The notes under the pieces are model-generated. The model searched no databases and was not told the DNA's origin. It saw nothing but the letters and a program-made list of their open reading frames with translations. A stretch of DNA of 64,000 nucleotides from Leptospira wolbachii serovar Codice str. CDC (GTDB lineage: Bacteria; Spirochaetota; Leptospiria; Leptospirales; Leptospiraceae), in assembly GCF_000332515.2 (NCBI RefSeq), contig NZ_AOGZ02000014.1, positions 2,248,001-2,312,000 on the forward strand, given 5' to 3'. Made by a program: the position numbers and the translations under genes. Shown here in pieces: positions 54,337-63,652 of this stretch; the stretch's first letter is position 1; each line of letters starts with the position of its first letter.

Positions 54337-55281
54337 ATGCAGAGGATATTGATTTTTTCCCTTCTTTTCTTTTTCCCCATTCTTATCCAAGCAAAAGACG
54401 TTCCCACTTTAAAGGCCCGAGTGATGGACGAAACTTGGACTTTAGATCCTGGGTTTGTTTCCGCTTTAGAAAGACAACTCAAAGATCAGGAAAGTAAAAC
54501 AAGTAATCAAATTGCCGTTCTTGTTGTCCCTTCATTAGATGGGGAGGTTTTAGAAGAATACTCAATCAAAGTTGCTGAAGAGTGGAAACTTGGTCAAAAG
54601 AAAAAAGACAATGGAGTTCTATTGTTAATCGCCTTAAATGACCGCAAATTAAGAATTGAAGTCGGATATGGATTGGAGGGAAGTTTAACGGATGTTTTGT
54701 GTCACCATATCATTGAAAAAGAAATGAAACCCTATTTTAAAAAAGGCGATTTTGAATCAGGAATTCAAAATGGTGTGAATGCGATTATTGATGCAATCAA
54801 CGGTTCTTATTCGGCACCACCTCCTGAAGACTATTCTCACTTAGGTCCTCTTTCTTTTTTAGGTGAAATATCGGAGGGACAAGATGAAATTCCTTATCAG
54901 GTAAAAATTTTTGTTTCAGTTTTCGTTTTAGTTCTTTTGGGAATTTTTACATACGTAGCAGCTAACGCACCTTATATTGGCTGGTTTATTTATTTCTTTT
55001 TATTTCCCTTTTGGAGTATCTTTCCCGCTGCCATCCATGGTGCGAATATTGGTGCTTCTGTATTTTTAACTTATGCGATTGGAATAGGTCTGTATAAACT
55101 CTACCATCTTTTGACCCCTCACGGCCGCAGGAGAATGAAAAAGGGAATCTTTGGTGGATCATATCGCAGTTCTGGCGGTGGCAGAGGTTGGTCAAGTAGT
55201 AGCGGAGGGGGTTCTAGGTCAGGAGGTTTTAGTGGTGGTGGTGGGAGTTTTGGAGGGGGAGGTAGTTCCGGAAGTTGGTAA
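54337..55281 (+). CDS. TPM domain protein (YgcG/Psb32 type), Gly/Ser-rich tail
   Basis: 314 residues. A signal peptide (about 1-18) is followed by a TPM phosphatase-like domain (SNQIAVLVVPSLDGE, VLLLIALNDRKLRIEVGYGLEG). Two or three hydrophobic segments (about 190-260) anchor it to the membrane, and the C-terminus is a low-complexity GGGSFGGGGSSGSW tail. This family is of uncertain biochemistry, with weak phosphatase activity reported for some members. It lies 59 bp upstream of the tolC gene. Confidence 0.88.
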   Translation: MQRILIFSLLFFFPILIQAKDVPTLKARVMDETWTLDPGFVSALERQLKDQESKTSNQIAVLVVPSLDGEVLEEYSIKVAEEWKLGQKKKDNGVLLLIALNDRKLRIEVGYGLEGSLTDVLCHHIIEKEMKPYFKKGDFESGIQNGVNAIIDAINGSYSAPPPEDYSHLGPLSFLGEISEGQDEIPYQVKIFVSVFVLVLLGIFTYVAANAPYIGWFIYFFLFPFWSIFPAAIHGANIGASVFLTYAIGIGLYKLYHLLTPHGRRRMKKGIFGGSYRSSGGGRGWSSSSGGGSRSGGFSGGGGSFGGGGSSGSW

Positions 55282-55340
55282 GTTTTTTTAAAAATTCAAA
55301 TCTTAGGAACTTTTTCCATCAAACTTAGGTTTAGTATATA

Positions 55341-56687
55341 GTGAAGTTGAGTAGTTTTTCATTTGTTATTTTGGGAGTGTCTGGATTGGTAACTCTGTCT
55401 GCAAAACCGGTCCAGGTGAAGGAACTCTGGCAAACAGCCCTACAATCCAATCCAGAATTTTTATCTGCTAAGGCCGATTACGACAAAGCCTTTTTTGAAA
55501 ACGAAAAAAGTTATGCGGCCTATTTACCAACTGTCAATGTTTTGGCTTCCGCTAGACAATCTTCTGCAAACTTTAGTGGCTCAGGTACTGTCAATGATCC
55601 TTTGATTAATGGGGCAAACTCGGGCTCTAATACAACACAAACATCAAGTTCAGGGGAGTCCAGACCAACAGCAATTAACCGTTATTCGGTGGGACTTAGC
55701 ACAAATCAAAACTTGTTTGCTGGATTTCGAGATAAAAGTGGAATCGATAAAACGGAAGCGTTACTTCAAGCAGCAAAACAAACATTACATGACTCCAGGT
55801 TAAAGGTTTGTTTTGAATTGAAGTCGGGTTATGCACAAATGTTGTATGCAAAAGAGCTTCATCAACTATCTGAAAAAATTAAAGATAGGCGCACTAAAAA
55901 TCGAGATTTGGTAAAACTTCGTTATGAAGTTGGTCGAGAGCACAAAGGTAGTTTTTTGCTGAGTGAATCCTTTGTGAAACAATCCGAATTTGAAGTATCT
56001 TCGGCTTTTCGTTTGTTTGAAAGTAATCTAAACGAAGTAGAGAGAGTGATTGCTAATCGATTGGATATAAGTATTAATTCTGAATTTGTTTATGAGCCGG
56101 TGATGGAAAAGAAATATTCAGAGAAAGAAAAAGAATCATTATTGGAATCGCATCCTTCCGTTATGGCAGAACAATCGAAAGTCAGAGCAGCTCAAGCCAA
56201 CATTGGTGTAGCAGAAGCCGGTTTTTATCCTGACCTCAATTTAAGTGCCACAGTAACGAGGCAGGATGATGTTTGGTTACCAAAACCCAGGAATTATAGC
56301 TTTGGATTGAACTTAACCTATCCCTTGTTTAATGGTGGGAGGGATTATTATAATGTAAAGATTGCAAAAACTGAATACGAAAAATCCATCCACACACGAG
56401 ATTCCAAAAGGAACACACTTTCGTTTTCTTTGGAGCAGTCCCATTTAAATTTTAAAAATGCTTCGGAACAATTATTGGTATTAACAGAATTTTATAAAGC
56501 TTCTGAGATTCGTGCGATGATTGCCAGATCTCAATATTCCAATGGACTGATTAGTTTTGAAAATTGGGATATTATCGAAAACGATCTAATCAATCGTGAA
56601 AAAAATCTTTTGTTGGGTAAGAGGGATCTTAGTTTATCTGAGGCTACTTACTTGCGAAATTTAGGAAAATGTTTTGATGAAGATTAA
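55341..56687 (+). CDS. TolC-like outer membrane efflux protein, GTG start
   Basis: 448 residues from GTG 55341, with a signal peptide. The outer-membrane factor fold shows repeated amphipathic helices and the family sequences SNPEFLSAKADYDKA and SVGLSTNQNLFAGFRD, with a later FGLNLTYPLFNGGRDYYNVKIA repeat half. It provides the outer-membrane channel for the MacAB-type exporter encoded downstream, where its stop lies 11 bp inside the start of the adaptor gene. Confidence 0.87.
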   Translation: MKLSSFSFVILGVSGLVTLSAKPVQVKELWQTALQSNPEFLSAKADYDKAFFENEKSYAAYLPTVNVLASARQSSANFSGSGTVNDPLINGANSGSNTTQTSSSGESRPTAINRYSVGLSTNQNLFAGFRDKSGIDKTEALLQAAKQTLHDSRLKVCFELKSGYAQMLYAKELHQLSEKIKDRRTKNRDLVKLRYEVGREHKGSFLLSESFVKQSEFEVSSAFRLFESNLNEVERVIANRLDISINSEFVYEPVMEKKYSEKEKESLLESHPSVMAEQSKVRAAQANIGVAEAGFYPDLNLSATVTRQDDVWLPKPRNYSFGLNLTYPLFNGGRDYYNVKIAKTEYEKSIHTRDSKRNTLSFSLEQSHLNFKNASEQLLVLTEFYKASEIRAMIARSQYSNGLISFENWDIIENDLINREKNLLLGKRDLSLSEATYLRNLGKCFDED

Positions 56688-57621
56688 ATTTGTATTTATT
56701 ACCATTGTTATAGTCATTGTTTCTGTGATGATTTATCTATTTGGTTTTGGAAAATCAAAATCCAATACAAAATTAGAATCTTCGAAAGTGTTTCGAGGAG
56801 ATTTAGTTGTTACAGTTCGAGCCACTGGTACCGCCATTCCTAAAAACCGATTAGAAATCAAACCACCCATTGCTGGACGAGTGGAATCAATTCTAGTCAA
56901 TGAGGGAACGCATGTAGGGCGTGGAAAAATTATCGCTTGGATGAGTTCTACAGAAAGAGCAGCCCTTCTAGACGCGGCCAGAGCTAAAGGCGAGGATGAG
57001 TTAAAAAAATGGGAAGATTTTTATAAACCTACTCCAGTAATATCACCTTTACGCGGTTTGGTGATTGCCTCAAATATCAGTCCGGGACAAACCGTAACCC
57101 AACAAGACATACTTTATGTTCTTTCTGATAATTTGATGGTACAAGCGAAAGTGGACGAAACGGATCTATCAAAAATAAAAATTGGTCAGACTGCCAATGT
57201 CACAGTAGATTCTTATTCCAATACGCCCATCCAAGCGAAGGTATCTCATATTGGATATGAAGCTGTGACGGAAAACAATGTAACTATGTACAATGTAGAT
57301 TTGGAATTAAAAATCATCCCGGAATATTTGAGAAGTGGGATGTCGATTACCATAGATTTTATCCTTTCGGAAGAGAGGGATGTATTACTGCTTCCGAATG
57401 AATTTGTAAAAGGTGGGTCTGGCAAAGGAAAAGTCACTAAAAAAGTAGAGGGTGAACTTGTGGAGACTGTAGTTTCCATTGGAAATTCTGATGAACAGAA
57501 TACAGCGATTCTTTCTGGTCTTACAGAGAACGAAACGGTTTATCGGAAGAAAAAAATCCAAGAGGAAAAAAAGTCCAATTCTAGTGGCCCATTCTCTTCA
57601 CCTAAAATGCCAAAGAGATAA
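56677..57621 (+). CDS. macA: periplasmic adaptor (MacA/HlyD type)
   Basis: 314 residues from ATG 56677, overlapping tolC by 11 bp (a TTG lies just upstream at 56674). One N-terminal membrane helix is followed by lipoyl/barrel-sandwich segments (GRVESILVNEGTHVGRGK, PLRGLVIASNISPGQTV) and a beta-barrel domain (ANVTVDSYSNTPIQAKV). The expected hairpin is very short. It bridges MacB and TolC. The symbol reflects operon context rather than a proven substrate. Confidence 0.87.
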   Translation: MKIKFVFITIVIVIVSVMIYLFGFGKSKSNTKLESSKVFRGDLVVTVRATGTAIPKNRLEIKPPIAGRVESILVNEGTHVGRGKIIAWMSSTERAALLDAARAKGEDELKKWEDFYKPTPVISPLRGLVIASNISPGQTVTQQDILYVLSDNLMVQAKVDETDLSKIKIGQTANVTVDSYSNTPIQAKVSHIGYEAVTENNVTMYNVDLELKIIPEYLRSGMSITIDFILSEERDVLLLPNEFVKGGSGKGKVTKKVEGELVETVVSIGNSDEQNTAILSGLTENETVYRKKKIQEEKKSNSSGPFSSPKMPKR

Positions 57622-57624
57622 TAT

Positions 57625-59571
57625 TTGTTAGCAATTGAGATTCATAACTTAAATAAATCCTATACCATTGGAAATTCAAAATTCTCTGTTCTTTCTGGGA
57701 TCAATTTAAAGATCGCCGAAGGTGAGTTTGTTGCCATTATGGGTCCCTCAGGTTCTGGTAAATCTACATTATTACAAGTGATGGGTCTACTGGATCATGT
57801 AGATTCGGGCACCTATATGTTGTTTGGTCGTAGGGTAGATGGGGAATCTTCTGATGTGTTGTCAGATGTCCGGGGAAGCCTGATTGGATTTGTATTTCAA
57901 CAATTCCATTTATTATCCAAATCTAATGCAACACAGAATGTAAGTTTACCATCCTTATACACAAATGTTGATCATACTAATGAAAGAGCAGTGGAACAAC
58001 TACAAAAGGTAGGCTTGGAAAATAGAATCCACCATACTCCGAATGAATTATCTGGTGGGCAACAACAACGAGTGGCTATTGCACGAGCATTGCTTGTTGA
58101 TCCCCCAATTATTTTTGCCGATGAACCTACGGGAAATCTAGATTCCAAGAGTAAAATTGAAATTATGTTGGAATTACAACGACTTCATAAGGAAGGAAAA
58201 ACCATTGTGATGGTCACTCATGAGCCGGAAATGGCGGAGTATTGTGATCGTATCATCCATGTAAGTGATGGCCAGATTGTATCCGATGAAGGAAAGAAGA
58301 AAAAGAAAGATTTCGATTTTTACCCTAAGACGAATTTAAAACGCAAAACGGGCTGGCCCTTATTTCAAGGTATCTTTTTACAATCGCTATTCTCCTTGTC
58401 TACTAATCGTTTACGTACCTTTCTATCTGCCCTAGGAATTCTTTTTGGAGTTGTTTGTGTAATCTCTGTGATGGCACTCGGAGAAGGGGCCAAAAAATCC
58501 GTAGAAGAGCAGTTTTCTTCGTTAGGTGCTAACTTGGTTATTGTTCGTACAGGGGGAATGAGAAGTGGGGGAGTATCCCTCGAAGCAGGTACAGTCAATC
58601 GTTTGGATGTTTTTGATGTAGGTGCTGTTGCCAAAAAATTTCCAGAAGTAAAACAAATCTCTGCGGTTGTGAATGGAAGAGGACAATTGGTCTATGGAAA
58701 TCGAAATTGGAATAGTTATATCACCGGAGTGAGTCCCATCTATGAAACACTTCGTAATTTAGAACCAGTAGAAGGTAGATTCTTTACAGAAGAAGAAAAT
58801 CAAAAAAAAGCACTTGTATGTCTTGTAGGAAACACCGTCGTGAAAGAACTTTACGATGGAAAAAATCCTGTTGGTACTTACTTAAAAATAAATCGTATTT
58901 TGTTTCGAGTGATTGGCCTTCTTCCCGAAAAAGGAAGTACTGGGTTTCGTGACCAGAATGATGTGGTTTTGATTCCGCTAAATACTGCTATGCGAAGATT
59001 ATTAAATAAAGATGCAGTTGATAGTTTAGAAATGGAATTAGAGAAAATCGAATCTTCCGAAGAGTTCACAACTTCATTAAAACGATATTTGCATGAGAGG
59101 CATGGAACCAATGAATCGATGGGAAATCTCTACCAAGTGATGAATATGGCTGACATCCAATCCGCTGTCTCTGAAACCAACCAAACCATGACAACACTTC
59201 TCATTGCACTAGCAACGGTTTCCCTTGTGGTAGGTGGGATTGGCATTATGAATATTATGTTGGTGTCGGTAAAGGAAAGAACCAAAGAAATCGGGCTTAG
59301 AAAAGCACTCGGTGCTAGAGAGTCAGACATTCGGATGCAATTTTTGATTGAATCTACTTTAACAAGTTTGACCGGTGGAATTGTGGGACTTGTTTTTGGA
59401 ATCTTATCCGTATTATTTTTACAAGAATACTTTGGTTGGAGTATTGTTTTGTCCTTTCCTTCTATTGGATTTGCTTTTCTATTTTCCATATCGATTGGAA
59501 TTTTATTTGGTTGGTGGCCTTCTGAATACGCAGCTAAATTGAGTCCCATCGTGGCGTTACGATCGGAATGA
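57625..59571 (+). CDS. macB: MacB-like ABC exporter, ATPase-permease fusion
   Basis: 648 residues, TTG start at 57625 just after the adaptor stop. The N-terminal ABC domain holds the Walker [10 protein letters not shown] (about residue 39), the signature LSGGQQQR and Walker [10 protein letters not shown]. The C-terminal half has four membrane helices and a large periplasmic domain, ending in [20 protein letters not shown], the MacB/FtsX-type FtsX segment. It exports macrolides, lipopeptides, toxins or signalling peptides in different species. The substrate here is unknown. Confidence 0.92.
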   Translation: MLAIEIHNLNKSYTIGNSKFSVLSGINLKIAEGEFVAIMGPSGSGKSTLLQVMGLLDHVDSGTYMLFGRRVDGESSDVLSDVRGSLIGFVFQQFHLLSKSNATQNVSLPSLYTNVDHTNERAVEQLQKVGLENRIHHTPNELSGGQQQRVAIARALLVDPPIIFADEPTGNLDSKSKIEIMLELQRLHKEGKTIVMVTHEPEMAEYCDRIIHVSDGQIVSDEGKKKKKDFDFYPKTNLKRKTGWPLFQGIFLQSLFSLSTNRLRTFLSALGILFGVVCVISVMALGEGAKKSVEEQFSSLGANLVIVRTGGMRSGGVSLEAGTVNRLDVFDVGAVAKKFPEVKQISAVVNGRGQLVYGNRNWNSYITGVSPIYETLRNLEPVEGRFFTEEENQKKALVCLVGNTVVKELYDGKNPVGTYLKINRILFRVIGLLPEKGSTGFRDQNDVVLIPLNTAMRRLLNKDAVDSLEMELEKIESSEEFTTSLKRYLHERHGTNESMGNLYQVMNMADIQSAVSETNQTMTTLLIALATVSLVVGGIGIMNIMLVSVKERTKEIGLRKALGARESDIRMQFLIESTLTSLTGGIVGLVFGILSVLFLQEYFGWSIVLSFPSIGFAFLFSISIGILFGWWPSEYAAKLSPIVALRSE

Positions 59572-60194
59572 ATATAAAACTAAATCCAAGGAAAATTCCT
59601 CAACAGAAACGTTCGATTGAACGGTATCAAAAAATAGTGGATACCGCGATTGAATTGTTAGGTGAAGTTGGCTATGATGATTTGACTACGGACTTGATTG
59701 CCGAAAGGAGTGGAATTTCTGTTGGTTCCATCTATCAATTTTTCCCCAACAAAGAATCTATTATTTATTCTCATGCTGAATCGTGTTACTTTATCCTTCA
59801 TGATCATTTTTTCAAACTTCTAGATGAAGAATTAAAAAAGAAAAAAAAATTCTCTCCCGATTTCATTGAATTCACTCTTCAATCTTTTGAACGGACATTG
59901 AGTGAGGTCAAAGGATATCGTTTGATCAATTCTATACTCTATACGAACCAAGCTTTGTTGTTATTGGACATTGAGAGTAATGAAAGATTTGCAAAGTCGC
60001 TCGCAAAAAAAGTAATTCTACCGTTGTTCCCTAAAGTAGATAAAAAACGCGCCTACTATAGTTCTTTGATGATTGTGGAAACGGTTGATTCTGTATTCAA
60101 AATTGCCCAAAGAAAGGGGAAACCGACCGAAAAAAAGGCAGTGATCGCAGAACTTAGGAACCTCTTGTCAGTATATTTTTCCTCCTTCCTTTGA
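59568..60194 (+). CDS. TetR family regulator of the MacAB-TolC operon
   Basis: 208 residues with an N-terminal helix-turn-helix (LTTDLIAERSGISVGSIYQFF), overlapping the macB stop by 4 bp. The position at the end of the exporter operon suggests it represses it in response to the export substrate. The C-terminal sensing region is unrecognised. Confidence 0.9.
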   Translation: MNIKLNPRKIPQQKRSIERYQKIVDTAIELLGEVGYDDLTTDLIAERSGISVGSIYQFFPNKESIIYSHAESCYFILHDHFFKLLDEELKKKKKFSPDFIEFTLQSFERTLSEVKGYRLINSILYTNQALLLLDIESNERFAKSLAKKVILPLFPKVDKKRAYYSSLMIVETVDSVFKIAQRKGKPTEKKAVIAELRNLLSVYFSSFL

Positions 60195-60201
60195 TTTAAC
60201 A

Positions 60202-60258
60202 TTGACAAAGTTTTAACACAGATGTAAAATTCTCAAAATGTGAGGGAATCCTCATATT
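60202..60258 (+). promoter_or_regulatory. strong sigma70-type promoter and dyad hairpin for the copper operon
   Basis: TTGACA (60202-60207) and TAAAAT (60225-60230) are exactly 17 bp apart, a near-consensus promoter. A 9-bp stem with one G-T pair (60237-60245 with 60250-60258, loop GAAT) then straddles the expected transcription start. It could be an operator or a 5' stabilising hairpin. Confidence 0.7.
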
Positions 60259-60271
60259 CTGGGAAAGACCG

Positions 60272-62245
60272 ATGAAACAGACCAAAAAGATTTTATTAGG
60301 AATCTCAATTGCCGTATTCATAACACTTGGTATGAATCATTGCAGTTCGGAAGATCCTGCCAATTCGGCGTTTGTCCACGTTACTATGATGGACAATGCC
60401 TTTCACCCGCCAGTCATTCGAACCTTTAAGGGCGGAAAAATTCGATTTGTGAACGAAGGAAACAACCCTCACAATGCGATCTCTATTACCAAAGATTGGT
60501 CTACAGAGAAAACATTTGGAAATTTGGCGATGTTTCGTGGTGCACATACGGATGTGTTCTTTCCAGAAGAAGGTGTCTTTCCTTATTTCTGTTCCTTCCA
60601 TGCCTCACCTGATGGCAAAATCGGAATGACCGGTGTTGCGGTGATTGGAGATGCGAGTTATAATCCGCAGACGAACATAACAAAATCAAAGATATCAAAA
60701 AAATGGTCAGGGGTAACTCGTAAAGTTCCTGCTCAATACAAAACCATTCAGAATGCGGTGGATGCAGCATTACCTGGAGACTTGGTACTTATTGCGAAAG
60801 GAGTTTATAAGGAAGAAGTCACAGTCACTACTCCTTCGATTGTGATTCGTGGGGAAGACCGCAATGAGACCATTATCGATGGGGAATTCCTTCGTGGAAA
60901 CGGAATTATGATTGTAGGAGCTGATGGAGTTGCTGTAGAAAACCTAACAACAAGAAATGCTACACTGAATGGTGTGTATTGGACGGGAGTGAAAGGATAC
61001 CGCGGATCGTACTTAACGGCTTATAACAACGGAGATTACGGAATCTATGCATTTGATTCTGTTGATGGACTTATGGAACATTCCTATGCTTCTGGATCTC
61101 CTGACTCTGGGTTTTATATTGGACAGTGTAACCCATGTAATGCGATTATCAATGATGTCATTTCTGAGAACAATGCACTTGGTTATTCTGGAACCAATTC
61201 AAGTGGAAACTTATACCTTTTGTCTTCTATTTGGAGAAAAAATCAATTGGGTATTGGTCCAAATACATTGGATAGAGAATTACTTCCTCCACAAAAACAG
61301 ATAGTGGTGAAGAAAAATATTGTTTATGATAATAACAATACAAATGCTCCTTCTAAAAAATTGGAATACCCATCGATAGGTAATGGTATCGCTTTACTCG
61401 GAGCCTTAGAAAATTTGGTGGAAGACAACTTAGTTTTTAATCATAAGAACTATGGAATTTTGGTAACGATGAATATCGACGAAAACATTTGGATTTCCAA
61501 TAACAACGTCGTTAGAAACAATAAGGTATACCATTCTGGTAGGGGAGATATTGCTCTCAGTGGACCTGTGAATGTGGGAAACTGTTTTGAAGGAAACTCT
61601 TATGGCGTGTCAAGCCCACCACTCCTAGAAACCCTTCAGTCTTGCACAGGCATTCGTTATCCTCATACGGGAGATATGTCTTCAAGTATAGGATTGTTAG
61701 CCTTATTTGTTCAAGCAAACCTTCGGGAATTTGTACTCGGTTCTTATCAAAACCAACCAGTCCCACCTTCCCAAATGAATATGCCGAAAGAGAGTTTGGG
61801 TAACATAGTTCCTGCTCATGATGTTTTTGAAGCAAACAAAGGTTTGATTACGTCTGCGGAGCTACCGAAACTCAGCCAAGCGGAATTTGATTCTGCAACG
61901 AACAAAATGTACACATCCGGATGGAGAGTTCATTTTCCTGGCACTTTGAAAACATGGTATTTCCATATTATGGGTTATTTGTTGCCGTTTGCCATTTTTG
62001 CAGCTTGGACGGGTCTTGCTATCTTGGATCGATTCTCCGCCAAAGGTTCTAAGTTGGATTATTACTTTTGGTTGATTTTACTTGTTCCGTTCATTGGATC
62101 TTTGGTTTCTTTATACTCTAAAGAATCAAAAATTTCAAAAGCCGTTCGAAACACAGTAGTGATCGGTGGTATTTTTCTTTTTTTAACCATTCTGGCTTAT
62201 GCCGGTTATGCGATGACGGCGGTAACTGAACCGTCTGTAACTTAA
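60272..62245 (+). CDS. cupredoxin-beta-helix-membrane fusion protein
   Basis: 657 residues. A hydrophobic signal segment precedes a loose lipobox-like Cys24. Residues about 33-126 are a cupredoxin whose type 1 copper ligands are visible: His67 (NPHNA), Cys107 (YFCSFH), His110 and Met119. Residues about 150-500 form a right-handed parallel beta helix (NosD/pectin-lyase type) with repeats such as GNGIMIVGADGVAVENL. The last 110 residues hold three membrane helices (about 564-586, 597-616, 628-650). It is a periplasmic, membrane-tethered electron-transfer or carbohydrate-surface protein. The triple fusion is unusual. Confidence 0.85.
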   Translation: MKQTKKILLGISIAVFITLGMNHCSSEDPANSAFVHVTMMDNAFHPPVIRTFKGGKIRFVNEGNNPHNAISITKDWSTEKTFGNLAMFRGAHTDVFFPEEGVFPYFCSFHASPDGKIGMTGVAVIGDASYNPQTNITKSKISKKWSGVTRKVPAQYKTIQNAVDAALPGDLVLIAKGVYKEEVTVTTPSIVIRGEDRNETIIDGEFLRGNGIMIVGADGVAVENLTTRNATLNGVYWTGVKGYRGSYLTAYNNGDYGIYAFDSVDGLMEHSYASGSPDSGFYIGQCNPCNAIINDVISENNALGYSGTNSSGNLYLLSSIWRKNQLGIGPNTLDRELLPPQKQIVVKKNIVYDNNNTNAPSKKLEYPSIGNGIALLGALENLVEDNLVFNHKNYGILVTMNIDENIWISNNNVVRNNKVYHSGRGDIALSGPVNVGNCFEGNSYGVSSPPLLETLQSCTGIRYPHTGDMSSSIGLLALFVQANLREFVLGSYQNQPVPPSQMNMPKESLGNIVPAHDVFEANKGLITSAELPKLSQAEFDSATNKMYTSGWRVHFPGTLKTWYFHIMGYLLPFAIFAAWTGLAILDRFSAKGSKLDYYFWLILLVPFIGSLVSLYSKESKISKAVRNTVVIGGIFLFLTILAYAGYAMTAVTEPSVT

Positions 62246-62260
62246 TATAGGAGTTTATTT

Positions 62261-62572
62261 ATGGAAACAACTTTTGCAAACCCAGGTTTTTGGACATATT
62301 TTATCGGTTCTTATGCGTATTACCTTCCTTTTGTTTTAACAATGGTTTGGGCGCCGCTGGCACTCTTTGGTTTATCCAAACAAAAAGGAATGGATACAAC
62401 AAAACAAATCATTTGGTCACTTGTGATTTTGGTGATTCCAGTGGTTGGGCCTGCAGTCTACCTACTTGTTATTGATACCGAATACGAAAAAAAATTCAAA
62501 CAAGTCGCTGTTGGTGGTGGTCTTGGAGTTTTAGTTCTTGTTTGGGTACTCAGTTTAATTTCTCACATCTAA
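62261..62572 (+). CDS. small membrane protein (PLDc_N-like)
   Basis: 103 residues with three hydrophobic segments. The central WSLVILVIPVVGPAVYLLV resembles the phospholipase D N-terminal transmembrane motif (PLDc_N), which also occurs alone as a small membrane anchor. It follows the fusion protein by 15 bp and precedes the oxidase by 18 bp, so it is probably an accessory membrane subunit of this copper system. Confidence 0.82.
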   Translation: METTFANPGFWTYFIGSYAYYLPFVLTMVWAPLALFGLSKQKGMDTTKQIIWSLVILVIPVVGPAVYLLVIDTEYEKKFKQVAVGGGLGVLVLVWVLSLISHI

Positions 62573-62590
62573 GGTATAAGAGAGTCTATT

Positions 62591-63652
62591 ATGGATCGGA
62601 AGAGTTTTTTAACAACACTGGGATTTGGAGTTATGGGATTTGTTGGATCGCTTTTTGGGTCTATTAAATTCAATTCGCGTAACTCTGAGGAAATTTGTGG
62701 CCCTTCTGATCCTTCTGTAGCAACTAACTTTGGAGTGGTGACTACTCCCACCGTCAGCGACGATTATCAAAATTCGATTGGAGCTGGTGGGAGTTTACGG
62801 GGTACGAATACTTATGGAAGTATGGCTCATCCACCTTTTTTTATTAAAGAGGAATACACCGAAAGGTTTTACTATCCACCTAACTATAGAAACACGAATC
62901 AGAAAGTAAAAGATTTTAATTTAAATCTTTTTCCCTTGAGTATGAATATTGCTCATAAGATAAACTATCCCGCATGGACCTTTGATGGGCTCGTTCCTGG
63001 TCCGGTTCTTCGGGCTAATTTGGGAGACACTCTTCGCATCCACGTCAAAAATTCTAGTCCGGATCCTCATTCTTTGCACTTTCATGGAACCCATGACCCG
63101 TTGGAAGATGGATGGGAGCCGATTCCGGCCTTCGGAGAAAGAACTTATCAGATTGAAGCAGGTCCTATTGGACTTCATCCTTACCATTGCCATGTTCCAC
63201 CACTCATGCTACATACCGCCAAAGGGTTGTATGGTGCTTTGCTTGTAGATCCACCTACCAAAAGAAAACCTGCTCATGAATTTGTTCTCACATTTTCGGG
63301 ATGGGATACCAAAGGAAAGGGTAAAAACGATTACTATACATGGAATGGAATAGCTGGAATTTATGATCGTTATCCTATGAAAGTTCCCGTAGGAGAAAGG
63401 GTTCGATTCTACATTCAAAATATGATGGAAAGAGAACCAATCATTACCTTCCACTTACATGCTCAAACCTTTGATATCATTCGAAGTTTGGGAAGTATCG
63501 TTCCCGATGGACATTCTGATGTTGTGACGATTGGCCAAACAGAACGAGTTGTGATTGAGTTTGTGCTTAAGAAAAAAGGTCGGTATATGTTCCATCCGCA
63601 CCAAACTCATATGGCTGAAAATGGAGGAATGGGTTGGATCGTAGCCGTATAA
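62591..63652 (+). CDS. two-domain multicopper oxidase
   Basis: 353 residues with an N-terminal RK-containing Tat-like signal (MDRKSFLTTLGFG). Domain 1 carries HFHG (His163, His165) and HPYHCH (His196, His199, Cys200, His201), with a further His208, so a type 1 site lies here. Domain 2 carries HLHAQ (His288, His290) and HPHQTHM (His335, His337, His340) but lacks the Cys, so it has no type 1 copper. The trinuclear cluster would form between domains, often in a trimer. The HCH motif argues against a NirK nitrite reductase. Substrate could be a metal ion or phenolic. Confidence 0.88.
   Translation: MDRKSFLTTLGFGVMGFVGSLFGSIKFNSRNSEEICGPSDPSVATNFGVVTTPTVSDDYQNSIGAGGSLRGTNTYGSMAHPPFFIKEEYTERFYYPPNYRNTNQKVKDFNLNLFPLSMNIAHKINYPAWTFDGLVPGPVLRANLGDTLRIHVKNSSPDPHSLHFHGTHDPLEDGWEPIPAFGERTYQIEAGPIGLHPYHCHVPPLMLHTAKGLYGALLVDPPTKRKPAHEFVLTFSGWDTKGKGKNDYYTWNGIAGIYDRYPMKVPVGERVRFYIQNMMEREPIITFHLHAQTFDIIRSLGSIVPDGHSDVVTIGQTERVVIEFVLKKKGRYMFHPHQTHMAENGGMGWIVAV

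Noticed and set aside
60237..60258. CRP/FNR-type binding site over the copper-operon start
   Set aside because: The half sites resemble TGTGA and TCATA, but the spacing is 8 bp instead of 6 bp, so I report only a dyad.
62591..63652. Annotation as copper nitrite reductase (NirK)
   Set aside because: The oxidase has an HCH motif with a second histidine next to the Cys and four paired HxH motifs, which fit a trinuclear multicopper oxidase better than the NirK site.
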